64,000 nucleotides of DNA. Origin: Phenylobacterium sp. Lineage in GTDB: Bacteria; Pseudomonadota; Alphaproteobacteria; Caulobacterales; Caulobacteraceae. Both the position numbers and the translations under genes were made by a program. The stretch spans positions 1-64,000 of the forward strand of contig NZ_JAEUMN010000143.1 of NCBI RefSeq assembly GCF_016793225.1, in the 5' to 3' direction. The notes beneath the pieces were generated by a model. It did no database searches, was not told the origin of the DNA, and saw only the letters and a list, made by a program, of their open reading frames with translations. This document shows positions 26,683 through 34,371 of this stretch, piece after piece (positions within the stretch are counted from its first letter, which is position 1; each line of letters begins with the position of its first letter).

Positions 26683-28437
26683 ATGAATGTGAACTGGCTT
26701 CGCCGCGCGGGCGCGCGGCTGTTCCTCGCTGGCGCGCTGCCGCTGGCGGGATGTGCGAATCTCGTCGACTTCACGGGCAAGACTCAGCAGACGCGGATTC
26801 TGACGCCGGACACCGTCCAGGGGGAGCATCCCCCCTCGTTCCTCGAGGACGTCACACGCATCAGCGAACGAAACAGCCCCGCCGATCAGGGAGCGCGCCG
26901 TTTGCGCGGAGGGCAGCGCCAGGCCCCGCGCGACTACGCTCGACACCCCGTGGACTGTAACAGCACGGCTGACCAGTACACGTTCTTCTGCACTCAGAAG
27001 GCGTCCGAGAGCATTCCCACCGATGCCGAGAAAGCCAAAACCTACCTTGCGGCCGGCCTGACGCTCTCGAACGAGGTCTGCAACGGATGGTTCAACCATC
27101 TGCTGGCCACCCAGGTGGCTCTGCGCCAGAGCTCGGACATGATCAGCACGGTGGGGTCGGTGACCCAGGCGATCATGGGCTTCAGCCAGACGCCTTCCGA
27201 GCAGATCGGACTGACCGCATCGCTCTTCGGATCGGCCAAGTCGGCGGTCGATAACCTGCAGGCCAACTACATCGTATCGACGGACCTCACGACCGTGGCC
27301 GCCGCAGTCCGCGAGTATCGGGGCGCCTACGCGCGGGAGATCGACCAGGCGCAGACGACCTGGAACTACTACACCGCACGCCGCGTGATCATGGCCTACG
27401 ACAACACCTGTTCGGCCCTGTTCGTGCGGAAGTTCGTGAGCGCCCGTGTATCCGGAGAGCGGGGAGACGCCGAGACCAACCCGCTGCTCGAGGCAGCGAT
27501 CAATGCGTTCGCGGCGGAGTGGAGCAAGTACTTCACCGTCGAGGTCACGCCTGCCCAGCTGGTCGACATCTATGCCTATGCCGTTCTGAAGGACGTGCCG
27601 TCGCCGGTGCGGGAAAACCTCCGGACGAGTTTGGAGAAGGAAGGCCTGGCCGACCCGGCGACGGGGCTCAAGTTCAAGGCCGGCGTGACGGCGAACGATC
27701 TGGCCAACGGTCTTGTCCGCAGCAACATCGACGCCGCGCTCAAGGTCCGCGCCACCGCGCGCGTTGACTTGATCCGCGAGCAGCTGGCGGCCGACGCCAA
27801 GGCGAAGGCCGACGCCGCCGCCGGCAAGTCGGCCACGGAGTTGCAGGCGCGCAACGATCATGTCGCGAGCGTGAAGGCGCGGCAGGAGCGGGAGGCCCTC
27901 GACATCGACGCCCAGCAGAAGCTGCTGGAAGCCCGGCAAGACGAGGCGAGGAAGCAGGCCGACCTCGTCGAAGCCAAGAAGAAGCTGGCCAAGGCGGAGG
28001 CTGAGCTGAGCCAGGCGCGCTCCGACCTCGACAAGGCGCGGCAGGCGGATGCAGCGGGATCGACCGCGGAGACCGTGGCGGCCGCGGAAGCCGCCAAGAA
28101 GAACGTCGAGACGGCCGAGGTCTCCAAGGCCCAGGAAGAGGTCGCCGTCTCGTCCGCCGACCTCGCCTACAATCAGGCCGTAGGCCGCCGCCAGGCGGCC
28201 GTTGCGACCGCCGAGAAGACCAAGACGGAATTCAGCCAGGCAAAGGCCGCAGAGGACGCCGCGCAATTGAAGCTGACACAGGCCCAGGCTGCAGCCGGCG
28301 CTGCGAAGGCCGACTCCGATGCAGCCTCGCAGAGCGCGATTGCGGCAAAGGCGCCGTCGGCTCGGCTCAACGAGCTGAGCGCGGTCACGCCCATCGGCCC
28401 GACCGGTCGGCCGTTGGACGTGCCGCCGGCGCCTTAG
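26683..28437 (+). CDS. Coiled-coil lipoprotein of unknown function
   Basis: 584 residues. Lipoprotein signal ending LPLAGC. Residues about 90-350 are a mixed domain with several Cys residues (DCNST, FFCTQK, NEVCNGWF, YDNTCSALF), and residues about 370-555 form one long Ala/Lys/Glu/Gln-rich coiled coil. The codon mix is less GC-biased than in flanking genes. It sits alone between pheT and a PEPxxWA-CTERM gene. Start: ATG 26683, the M directly before the signal; TTG 26656 and ATG 26662 are possible. Not recognised as a characterised family; a stalk-like or envelope-spanning role is only a guess. Confidence 0.75.
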   Translation: MNVNWLRRAGARLFLAGALPLAGCANLVDFTGKTQQTRILTPDTVQGEHPPSFLEDVTRISERNSPADQGARRLRGGQRQAPRDYARHPVDCNSTADQYTFFCTQKASESIPTDAEKAKTYLAAGLTLSNEVCNGWFNHLLATQVALRQSSDMISTVGSVTQAIMGFSQTPSEQIGLTASLFGSAKSAVDNLQANYIVSTDLTTVAAAVREYRGAYAREIDQAQTTWNYYTARRVIMAYDNTCSALFVRKFVSARVSGERGDAETNPLLEAAINAFAAEWSKYFTVEVTPAQLVDIYAYAVLKDVPSPVRENLRTSLEKEGLADPATGLKFKAGVTANDLANGLVRSNIDAALKVRATARVDLIREQLAADAKAKADAAAGKSATELQARNDHVASVKARQEREALDIDAQQKLLEARQDEARKQADLVEAKKKLAKAEAELSQARSDLDKARQADAAGSTAETVAAAEAAKKNVETAEVSKAQEEVAVSSADLAYNQAVGRRQAAVATAEKTKTEFSQAKAAEDAAQLKLTQAQAAAGAAKADSDAASQSAIAAKAPSARLNELSAVTPIGPTGRPLDVPPAP

Positions 28438-28473
28438 CGGGCCGAGCCCAGCCACGGCGCGACCTGGACCGGG

Positions 28474-28507
28474 GTCGTAAGACTCGGTCGGAGACGTCGT
28501 AAGACTC
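28474..28507. promoter_or_regulatory. 12-bp direct repeat upstream of a PEPxxWA-CTERM gene
   Basis: GTCGTAAGACTC occurs at 28474-28485 and 28496-28507, 22 bp start to start (two helical turns), in the gap before the gene at 28575. It looks like a tandem regulator-binding site. No known factor is named. Confidence 0.4.
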
Positions 28508-28574
28508 TGGTCGAATTGACGAATTTCGGCCCGCGAACCTGAATGGCGCTCCACGACGCCAGTCAGAGGTCGCC

Positions 28575-29306
28575 ATGCGCACCGCCCTTCTCGCCTTCAC
28601 CGCCGCCCTGGCCCTCGCGGGCGCGCCGGCCAGCGCCGCCATCGTCTGGTCGGCCCCCGTCGACAGCACCGGCAAGAGCACCGACGTGATCAACACCGGC
28701 GCCTTCGTCGACGCGATCACCTTCGGCGCCGCCACCACCGTCAACGGCGTCAGCTTCACCAGCGTCGGCCTGGGCCTGCCGAATGCGCCGAACTATGGCG
28801 TGCTGACCGGCTTCGGCCAGTTCGGCCCCGGCTGGGACCCCGAGTACCGCACCCTCGTGGAGTCGACCTCGTACTTCGTGGCGCCGACCCAGCTGCAGCT
28901 CGGCTTCGGCGTCCTGCCCATGGGCTCGTACGTCATCCAGCTCTTCATGCCGCAGTGGGACGCGAACTGGGCGACCCGCTTCTCGCTCAACGGCGTCTCC
29001 TCGGCGCCGGTGCAGGCCGGAGGCGCCATCGCGGGCGGGCCCAGCTATCCCGGGCGCGCCATGCCGCAGTGGATCTCGGTCCAATTCGACGCCGACGGCG
29101 CGACCGACTTCACGCTGCTGACCGAGAGCGAGACCCGCTACCAGCTGCTGTCGGCCCTGCAGATCCGCACGGCGGCGCCCGACACCGGCGCCGTTCCCGA
29201 GCCGGGGACCTGGCTGCTCATGATCCTGGGCTTCGGCCTGGCGGGCGCGGCCCTGCGCCGGGCTGCGCCCGCGGCGGGCCTGGCCCGGGCCGCCGCCCGC
29301 GTTTGA
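28575..29306 (+). CDS. PEPxxWA-CTERM sorted exported protein
   Basis: 243 residues: signal peptide 1-21 (MRTALLAFTAALALAGAPAS), beta-rich domain with GFGVLPMGSYVIQLFMPQWD and the tail VPEPGTWLLMILGFGLAG then RRAAP. Third PEPxxWA-CTERM protein in the window. Preceded by a 12-bp direct repeat that may be its operator. Domain function unassigned. Confidence 0.88.
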   Translation: MRTALLAFTAALALAGAPASAAIVWSAPVDSTGKSTDVINTGAFVDAITFGAATTVNGVSFTSVGLGLPNAPNYGVLTGFGQFGPGWDPEYRTLVESTSYFVAPTQLQLGFGVLPMGSYVIQLFMPQWDANWATRFSLNGVSSAPVQAGGAIAGGPSYPGRAMPQWISVQFDADGATDFTLLTESETRYQLLSALQIRTAAPDTGAVPEPGTWLLMILGFGLAGAALRRAAPAAGLARAAARV

Positions 29307-29340
29307 CTTCCCCAGCGGCGGCGCCGCTCCACTCCCGCGC

Positions 29341-29793
29341 ATGGAAGTGAACGGCGTCGCGCACACCTTCATCACGGCGGGGGACTTCGAGGCCTCGGTC
29401 GCCTTCTACCGCAAGCTGCTGCCGTTCCTCGGCATGCGCGAGGTCGCCGACAGCCCGGACACCTACTACTGCGTCGGCGGGCGCACCGGCTTCGGCGTCC
29501 GGCGGCCGGATCCCGAGCACGCGGGCGCGCGGTTCGCGCAGTTCCGCGTGGGCCTGCACCATCACTGCTGGCGGGCGCGCTCGCGCGAGGACGTGGACGA
29601 GCTCTACGCGTTCCTGCAGTCGATCGGCGCCACGATCATCCACCCGCCGCAGGACGAGCCCTGGGCGCCCGGCTACTACGCCGTGCTGTTCGAGGATCCC
29701 GACGGGATCCGCCTGGAGCTGAACCACGTCCCCGGCCGCGGCCTCTTCGACACCCCCAGCCAGCGCGTCGGCGCCAGCCTCGACGGGCGGTGA
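29341..29793 (+). CDS. VOC family (glyoxalase/bleomycin-resistance fold) protein
   Basis: 150 residues, a single vicinal-oxygen-chelate domain: GVAHTFITAGDFEASVAFYR at the N-terminus, LHHHCWRAR, and the metal-site glutamate near the end in DPDGIRLELNHVPG. Metal-dependent enzyme or binding protein with no evident partner; it follows a PEPxxWA-CTERM gene by 34 bp. Substrate unknown. Confidence 0.88.
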   Translation: MEVNGVAHTFITAGDFEASVAFYRKLLPFLGMREVADSPDTYYCVGGRTGFGVRRPDPEHAGARFAQFRVGLHHHCWRARSREDVDELYAFLQSIGATIIHPPQDEPWAPGYYAVLFEDPDGIRLELNHVPGRGLFDTPSQRVGASLDGR

Positions 29794-29796
29794 TCC

Positions 29797-30028
29797 CCCT
29801 TCCCGCTCGCGGGAAGGGTAGAGACGGGAGCCGGTGGAGGCAGCCTTCCTTTCCCGCTTGCGGGAAAGGGGGACCGCTCGCCGAGCCCGCAGGGCGTAGA
29901 GCGAGGGGTGGAAAGGGCAAGCCTCAGGCGCTGCGGTCGAGACGCGCCCTGCCGGCCGCCCACCCTTCCCACCACCCGCTCTTCGCTCCGCTCGGCGGGC
30001 GGTCCCCCCTTCCCGCTCGCGGGAAGGG
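29797..30028. repeat. Palindromic intergenic element, family R1 (second copy)
   Basis: The identical 22-bp palindrome CCCTTCCCGC-tc-GCGGGAAGGG occurs at 29797-29818 and 30007-30028, with a related TTTCCCGCTTGCGGGAAA pair near 29851-29868 and GACCGCTCGCCGA between. It fills the gap between the VOC gene and the EipA gene and shares its motif with the element at 21234. Confidence 0.65.
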
Positions 30029-30038
30029 AAGGGAGCAC

Positions 30039-30692
30039 TCAGAACGGGATGACGTTCCGCTTACGGGTATAGGCCAGGTAGCCGACGTTCGCGCCCAGGC
30101 GCAGGCCGACGCCCGCGCGGATCGGGGCCAGGGTCACGTCCTCGGCGCGCTGGTAGTTCACGCCCAGGCCGCCCACCAGGTAGGCCGAGCCCTCCACGCC
30201 GGGATAGCGCTGGAAGATCACCTCGGGGACCTGCAGGTTGTAGCAGAGCGTGAAGACGCGGCTGGCGTTGCCGCCCCAGTCCCAGCCGATCGAGGGCCCC
30301 TGCCAGAAGACCTCCATCGGCGGACGGTCCTTCATGTAGAGCAGGCCGCGGCCGTAGCGCAGGCCGAAGATGAACGAGCCCGAGCCCTCCTCGCCCGCGA
30401 TGTAGGCGGTGGGCCGGCCGTTGTTGGCGAACAGCCGCTCGACGGCGGCGCCCGCGCTCTCGGCCGTCACGCCCAGGAAGTCGGAGACGTTCGTGACGAT
30501 CTCGTCCTGGCTGTAGGTCTTGGCGCCGGGGGCCTCGCCGGTGGGGCCGGCCGACGGGTAGCTGGGGGTCGAGTTCGGCGGCGGCGGCGCCTCGGCCGGC
30601 GGCAGCGCCTGGGACTGCACGGTCTGGGCCCGGACCAGCGTCGGCGCGGCGGCGGCGACCAGGCTCGAGACGATTAGCTTACGACGATCCAT
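30039..30692 (-). CDS. eipA: EipA family (DUF1134) envelope protein
   Basis: 217 residues: export signal MDRRKLIVSSLVAAAAPTLV and a Pro-rich linker (AEAPPPPNSTPSYPSAGPT), then the DUF1134 domain (TYSQDEIVTNVSDFLGVTAE to YTRKRNVIPF). DUF1134/EipA is a periplasmic beta-barrel protein involved in envelope integrity in Brucella. The gene is divergent from lepA and the gap contains a full CtrA-type site (30762-30776). In Brucella abortus eipA is reported to be activated by CtrA, so this arrangement fits. Start ATG at 30690-30692. Confidence 0.9.
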   Translation of the reverse strand: MDRRKLIVSSLVAAAAPTLVRAQTVQSQALPPAEAPPPPNSTPSYPSAGPTGEAPGAKTYSQDEIVTNVSDFLGVTAESAGAAVERLFANNGRPTAYIAGEEGSGSFIFGLRYGRGLLYMKDRPPMEVFWQGPSIGWDWGGNASRVFTLCYNLQVPEVIFQRYPGVEGSAYLVGGLGVNYQRAEDVTLAPIRAGVGLRLGANVGYLAYTRKRNVIPF

Positions 30693-30761
30693 CGGCGCGT
30701 TTCCCGCCTCCCAATGCACAAGAATCAGTCCGCCCAGCGTCCCTGCATGACCGGGCCCGCC

Positions 30762-30776
30762 TTAACGGCCGATTAA
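30762..30776. promoter_or_regulatory. CtrA-type binding site between eipA and lepA
   Basis: TTAA (30762-30765), a 7-base spacer CGGCCGA, and TTAA (30773-30776) followed by CC: the full CtrA consensus TTAA-N7-TTAA. It lies about 70 bp from the EipA start and about 68 bp from lepA. It likely drives eipA; lepA is usually constitutive. Confidence 0.75.
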
Positions 30777-30844
30777 CCACGTTGATGAGGCGCGAAAGGG
30801 GCGCGGCTATGTTGCGCCGCGAGATGTGGTAGAGGGGCGCCGCC

Positions 30845-32650
30845 ATGACCACGCCTCTCGACAAGATCCGCAACTTCTCGATCGTCGCGCACATCGACCA
30901 CGGCAAGTCGACCCTGTCCGACCGCCTGATCCAGGAGACGGGCGGCCTGACCCAGCGCGAGATGACCGAGCAGGTGCTCGACAACATGGAGATCGAGCGC
31001 GAGCGCGGGATCACCATCAAGGCCCAGACCGTGCGTCTCGACTACAAGGCCGACGACGGCGAGACCTATGTCCTCAACCTGATGGACACGCCCGGCCACG
31101 TGGACTTCGCCTACGAGGTCAGCCGCAGCCTGGCCGCCTGCGAGGGATCGATCCTGGTGGTCGACGCGAGCCAGGGCGTGGAGGCCCAGACGCTGGCCAA
31201 CGTCTACCAGGCCATCGACAACAACCACGAGATCGTGCCGGTCCTGAACAAGATCGACCTGCCGGCGGCCGAGCCCGAGCGGGTGCGCCAGCAGATCGAG
31301 GACGTGATCGGCCTGGACGCCTCCGACGCCGTGGAATGCTCGGCGAAGTCGGGCGTGGGCATCCACGACGTGCTGGAAGCCATCGTCACCCGCCTGCCGC
31401 CGCCGAAGGGCGACCCCGACGCCCCCCTGAAGGCCCTGCTGGTCGACGCCTGGTACGACCAGTACCTGGGCGTGGTCGTGCTGGTGCGGGTCTTCGACGG
31501 CACGCTCAAGGTCGGCCAGAAGGTCAAGATGATGCAGACCGGGGCGACCTATCAGATCGACCGGCTGGGGGTGTTCAAGCCCAAGCAGACCGAGATGAGC
31601 GAGCTCGGCCCCGGCGAGGTCGGCTTCATCACCGCCTCGATCAAGGAGGTGGCGCACGCCGCCGTCGGCGACACCATCACCGACGAGCGCAAGCCTACCG
31701 ACAAGCCCCTGGCCGGCTTCCGCGAGGTCCAGCCCGTGGTGTTCTGCGGCCTCTTCCCCGTGGACGCGGCCGAGTTCGAGGACCTGCGCGCCGCCATCGG
31801 CCGCCTGCGCCTGAACGACGCCAGCTTCACCTACGAGATGGAGACCAGCGCCGCGCTGGGCTTCGGCTTCCGCTGCGGGTTCCTGGGGCTGCTGCACCTG
31901 GAGATCATCCAGGAGCGCCTGAGCCGCGAATTCGACCTCGACCTGATCGCGACGGCCCCCTCGGTCGTCTATCGCGTGAAGATGACCAACGGCGACGAGA
32001 TCGAGCTGCACAATCCGGCCGACCTGCCCGACCCGGTCAAGATCGACTCGATCAGCGAGCCCTGGATCAAGGCCACCATCTTCACGCCCGACGACTACCT
32101 CGGCTCGATCATCAAGCTGTGCCAGGACCGCCGGGGCCAGCAGCGCGAGCTCAGCTACGTCGGCACGCGCGCCATGGTGGTCTACGACCTGCCCCTGAAC
32201 GAGGTGGTGTTCGACTTCTACGACCGGCTGAAGTCCATCTCGAAGGGCTACGCCAGCTTCGACTACCAGATCGAGGGCTACCGCGAGGGCGACCTCGTGA
32301 AGATGTCGATCCTCGTCAACGCCGAGCCGGTGGACGCGCTCTCCATGCTGGTCCACCGCGACCGCGCCGAGGCCCGCGGCCGCGGCATGGTCGAGAAGAT
32401 GAAGGACCTGATCCCGCCGCACATGTTCCAGATTCCGATCCAGGCGGCGATCGGCGGCCGGATCATCGCCCGCGAGACCGTGCGCGCGCTGCGCAAGGAC
32501 GTGACGGCCAAGTGCTACGGCGGCGACGCCACCCGCAAGCGCAAGCTCCTCGACAAGCAGAAGGAGGGGAAGAAGCGCATGCGCCAGTTCGGCAAGGTGG
32601 AGATCCCGCAGGAGGCCTTCATCGCCGCCCTGAAGATGGACGCCGACTGA
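30845..32650 (+). CDS. lepA: Elongation factor 4 (LepA)
   Basis: 601 residues, full family length. GTPase motifs [14 protein letters not shown] and NKID in order, then the EF4-specific C-terminal end with [14 protein letters not shown] and [13 protein letters not shown]-like wording ([15 protein letters not shown]). Ribosome-associated back-translocase/elongation quality factor. GAGGGG precedes the ATG. A longer frame in another register is an artefact. Confidence 0.97.
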   Translation: MTTPLDKIRNFSIVAHIDHGKSTLSDRLIQETGGLTQREMTEQVLDNMEIERERGITIKAQTVRLDYKADDGETYVLNLMDTPGHVDFAYEVSRSLAACEGSILVVDASQGVEAQTLANVYQAIDNNHEIVPVLNKIDLPAAEPERVRQQIEDVIGLDASDAVECSAKSGVGIHDVLEAIVTRLPPPKGDPDAPLKALLVDAWYDQYLGVVVLVRVFDGTLKVGQKVKMMQTGATYQIDRLGVFKPKQTEMSELGPGEVGFITASIKEVAHAAVGDTITDERKPTDKPLAGFREVQPVVFCGLFPVDAAEFEDLRAAIGRLRLNDASFTYEMETSAALGFGFRCGFLGLLHLEIIQERLSREFDLDLIATAPSVVYRVKMTNGDEIELHNPADLPDPVKIDSISEPWIKATIFTPDDYLGSIIKLCQDRRGQQRELSYVGTRAMVVYDLPLNEVVFDFYDRLKSISKGYASFDYQIEGYREGDLVKMSILVNAEPVDALSMLVHRDRAEARGRGMVEKMKDLIPPHMFQIPIQAAIGGRIIARETVRALRKDVTAKCYGGDATRKRKLLDKQKEGKKRMRQFGKVEIPQEAFIAALKMDAD

Positions 32651-32666
32651 CCTGCGGCATCCGGGC

Positions 32667-32697
32667 TTGACAGTCAGGGAATGTTCCCTTTCTGTTC
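32667..32697 (+). promoter_or_regulatory. Candidate SOS (LexA) operator and promoter
   Basis: GTTC (32683-32686), 7-base spacer CCTTTCT, GTTC (32694-32697): the alphaproteobacterial LexA pattern GTTC-N7-GTTC. A -35-like TTGACA is at 32667-32672, which puts the box over the expected -10. The first GTTC also lies in the palindrome GGGAATGTTCCC (32677-32688). It lies about 20 bp before the small gene at 32719. Confidence 0.55.
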
Positions 32698-32718
32698 CGC
32701 AAGACCGGAGGGATGGCG

Positions 32719-33165
32719 TTGTCCGATAACTTTCTGCAGTTCGTGCCCGCGGATGCCAACTGGCAGCCTTCCGCCGAGGCCGCCGACCGCGCCTGCAGGG
32801 TCGCCCGGGAGCTGTACCCCGACGCCGACGAGATCAATGCCGAGTTCTTCGACTGCCCGCAGGTGTTCGTACCCCTGGGGTTCTGGGACGGCCCACGCTG
32901 CCCGGCGTGCGGAGCGGACATCGAGGCCTGGTGGTACGACGTGGCAGGCGCCGCTTCGGAGCACGACTTCACGGACCTTTCCGTCGTGACGCCATGCTGC
33001 GGGACGACGACGACGCTCGACGCGTGCAGCGACGACCACAAGCCGCGTTTCGGACGGTTCGTGCTCAGCCTCATGAACCCCGGCTTCGACGACCCGCCGG
33101 ACGTCGAGGCTGCGATCGCGGAAGCGCTCGGGGCGCCGGTGAACCACGTCTGGTTCCATCTCTAG
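32719..33165 (+). CDS. Small Cys-containing hypothetical protein behind an SOS-type box
   Basis: 148 residues, acidic, with two C-x-x-C-like clusters (R-C-P-A-C-G and T-P-C-C-G) that could bind a metal, and a C-terminal NHVWFHL. The ribosome site GGAGGG (32707-32712) directly abuts ATG 32713, which leaves no spacer; the in-frame TTG at 32719 gives a good 6-base spacer, so I prefer it. No family recognised. Upstream GTTC-N7-GTTC suggests induction by DNA damage. Its TAG stop overlaps the start of a palindromic element. Confidence 0.65.
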   Translation: MSDNFLQFVPADANWQPSAEAADRACRVARELYPDADEINAEFFDCPQVFVPLGFWDGPRCPACGADIEAWWYDVAGAASEHDFTDLSVVTPCCGTTTTLDACSDDHKPRFGRFVLSLMNPGFDDPPDVEAAIAEALGAPVNHVWFHL

Positions 33166-33212
33166 AGCGCGTTCCGAAAAGGGGGAACCGGTTTTCGGAT
33201 CGAAACGCGCTC
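33165..33212. repeat. Inverted-repeat element (GAGCGCGTT arms)
   Basis: Arms GAGCGCGTT (33165-33173) and AACGCGCTC (33204-33212), with CGAAAA / TTTTCG inside. This is a widespread alphaproteobacterial intergenic element. It begins on the stop codon of the upstream gene. Confidence 0.6.
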
Positions 33213-33224
33213 AAGCTTTTGATT

Positions 33225-33276
33225 TAGAGCCTCATTCTCCCGTTCAGACGGTTCCGTCTGAACGGGTGAGGCTCTA
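33225..33276. repeat. Perfect large palindrome, possible terminator
   Basis: Nested stem: TAGAGCCTCA (33225-33234) pairs with TGAGGCTCTA (33267-33276), and CCCGTTCAGACGG (33239-33251) pairs with CCGTCTGAACGGG (33254-33266), loop TT. A four-base bulge TTCT lies on one side. Strong hairpin that may end the upstream transcript. Confidence 0.65.
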
Positions 33277-33304
33277 GGGTTCAGGCTCGACAGCGGTTTC
33301 AACG

Positions 33305-33354
33305 GCTTCCGACCGTCCCGGCGAATGCCGGGACCCAGATCCACGTGCGGGATC
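33305..33354. repeat. 50-bp dispersed repeat R2, copy 1
   Basis: Identical over 50 bp to 39014-39063. It contains the hairpin CCCGGC-gaat-GCCGGG. A related half, ATCCCGGC-cttc-GCCGGGA, follows at about 33409-33427, suggesting a composite element. Confidence 0.8.
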
Positions 33355-33480
33355 GTGACGGGAAGGGCTCCGAACCCACGGAACCCGCATCTGAGCTATT
33401 CCATCTGGATCCCGGCCTTCGCCGGGAGGATCGGGTGTTGCGTCCCGACCCTGGAGCCGCCTCCGTCAGCGGACGCGGCT

Positions 33481-34371
33481 TCAGCGCCGGCCGGCCAGCC
33501 AGGCGGTGACGGCGTCCGCGACGCGGGTCGGCTGTTCCAGGTGCAGGAAGTGCCCGGCGTCCGGGACGACCTGGACGGTGCGGCCGGCGGTGAAGATCTC
33601 GGGCGGCAGGGCGCGCTCGAAGGCGGTCGGGAGCACGCAGGTGTCCAGGGCTCCCGCGAGGCCCAGGGCCGGACAGGGGATCGCCCGGCCGAGCAGCGCC
33701 AGCGCCTCGGCGAAGCGCGGATGGTCGTCCGCGAAGGCGCGCCGGTAGTACGCCAGGGCGCTGTCGAGGACCCCCGGCTCCGCGAAGGCCGCCCGCATGG
33801 CCGCGAGGGGCCCGGGGTCGGGCTCCCAGCCCGGCGACCACCGCCGCCACAGCCACTCCAGGAACCGCCCGTCGGCGGCCACGGCCTCGGCCGCCCCCGG
33901 CGCCTGCAGGAACTGGATGTACCAGGTGCGCTCGAGCTGCGCGAAGTCGGCGGGCAGCAGGGCCGCGAAGGCCGCGGGGTGGGCGACCGCCAGCAGGGTC
34001 AACGAGACGACGCGCTGCGGGGCCTTGGCGGCGGCGAGCTGCACCAGGCTGGAGCCCCAGTCGTGGCCGATGAGGTGCGCCGACGGGGCGTCGAGGGCGT
34101 CGAGCCAGCCGAGCACGTCGTCCACCAGCTCCATGAGGCCGAAGTCTGCGTCGGCAGGCCGGGAGGAGGGTTCGTACCCGCGACAGGTGACGGCGACCGC
34201 CCGGAAGCCGCGCGCCGCGACCCGCGGCAGCAGCGGCCGCCAGGTGGCCGGCGTGTCGGGAAAGCCGTGCACGAAGAGGACGAGCGGCCCCTGGCCCATC
34301 TCCCAGGCCGTGAACGCCAGGTCCCCGCGACGCAGGATGCGCCGCGCGGCGCCGGGGATCAGTCCGTCCAC
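33481..34371 (-). CDS. Alpha/beta hydrolase, epoxide hydrolase-like
   Basis: 296 residues, alpha/beta hydrolase fold: oxyanion motif VHGFPDTPATWRPL, nucleophile elbow GHDWGSSLVQ with Asp as predicted nucleophile, and C-terminal DAGHFLHLEQP for the catalytic His. The Asp nucleophile points to the epoxide hydrolase/dehalogenase branch rather than an esterase. Last gene of a four-gene module A operon; it overlaps the dehydrogenase stop by 13 bp. GTG start at 34369-34371. Confidence 0.85.
   Translation of the reverse strand: MDGLIPGAARRILRRGDLAFTAWEMGQGPLVLFVHGFPDTPATWRPLLPRVAARGFRAVAVTCRGYEPSSRPADADFGLMELVDDVLGWLDALDAPSAHLIGHDWGSSLVQLAAAKAPQRVVSLTLLAVAHPAAFAALLPADFAQLERTWYIQFLQAPGAAEAVAADGRFLEWLWRRWSPGWEPDPGPLAAMRAAFAEPGVLDSALAYYRRAFADDHPRFAEALALLGRAIPCPALGLAGALDTCVLPTAFERALPPEIFTAGRTVQVVPDAGHFLHLEQPTRVADAVTAWLAGRR

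Larger units (their letters stand above)
33166..33480. other. 315-bp gene-free gap made of repeat elements
   Basis: No gene. It is filled by three repeat units described separately (33165-33212, 33225-33276, 33305-33426). The gap lies between the SOS-like gene and the module A hydrolase operon, whose last gene ends at 33481. Confidence 0.6.

Noticed and set aside
26416-28554. Long minus-strand frame over the coiled-coil lipoprotein
   Set aside because: The plus frame has a signal peptide, lipobox and coiled coil; the minus one is compositional only.
33239-33266. GTTC pairs near 33242 as another SOS box
   Set aside because: The spacing is five bases, not seven, and they are part of a palindrome.
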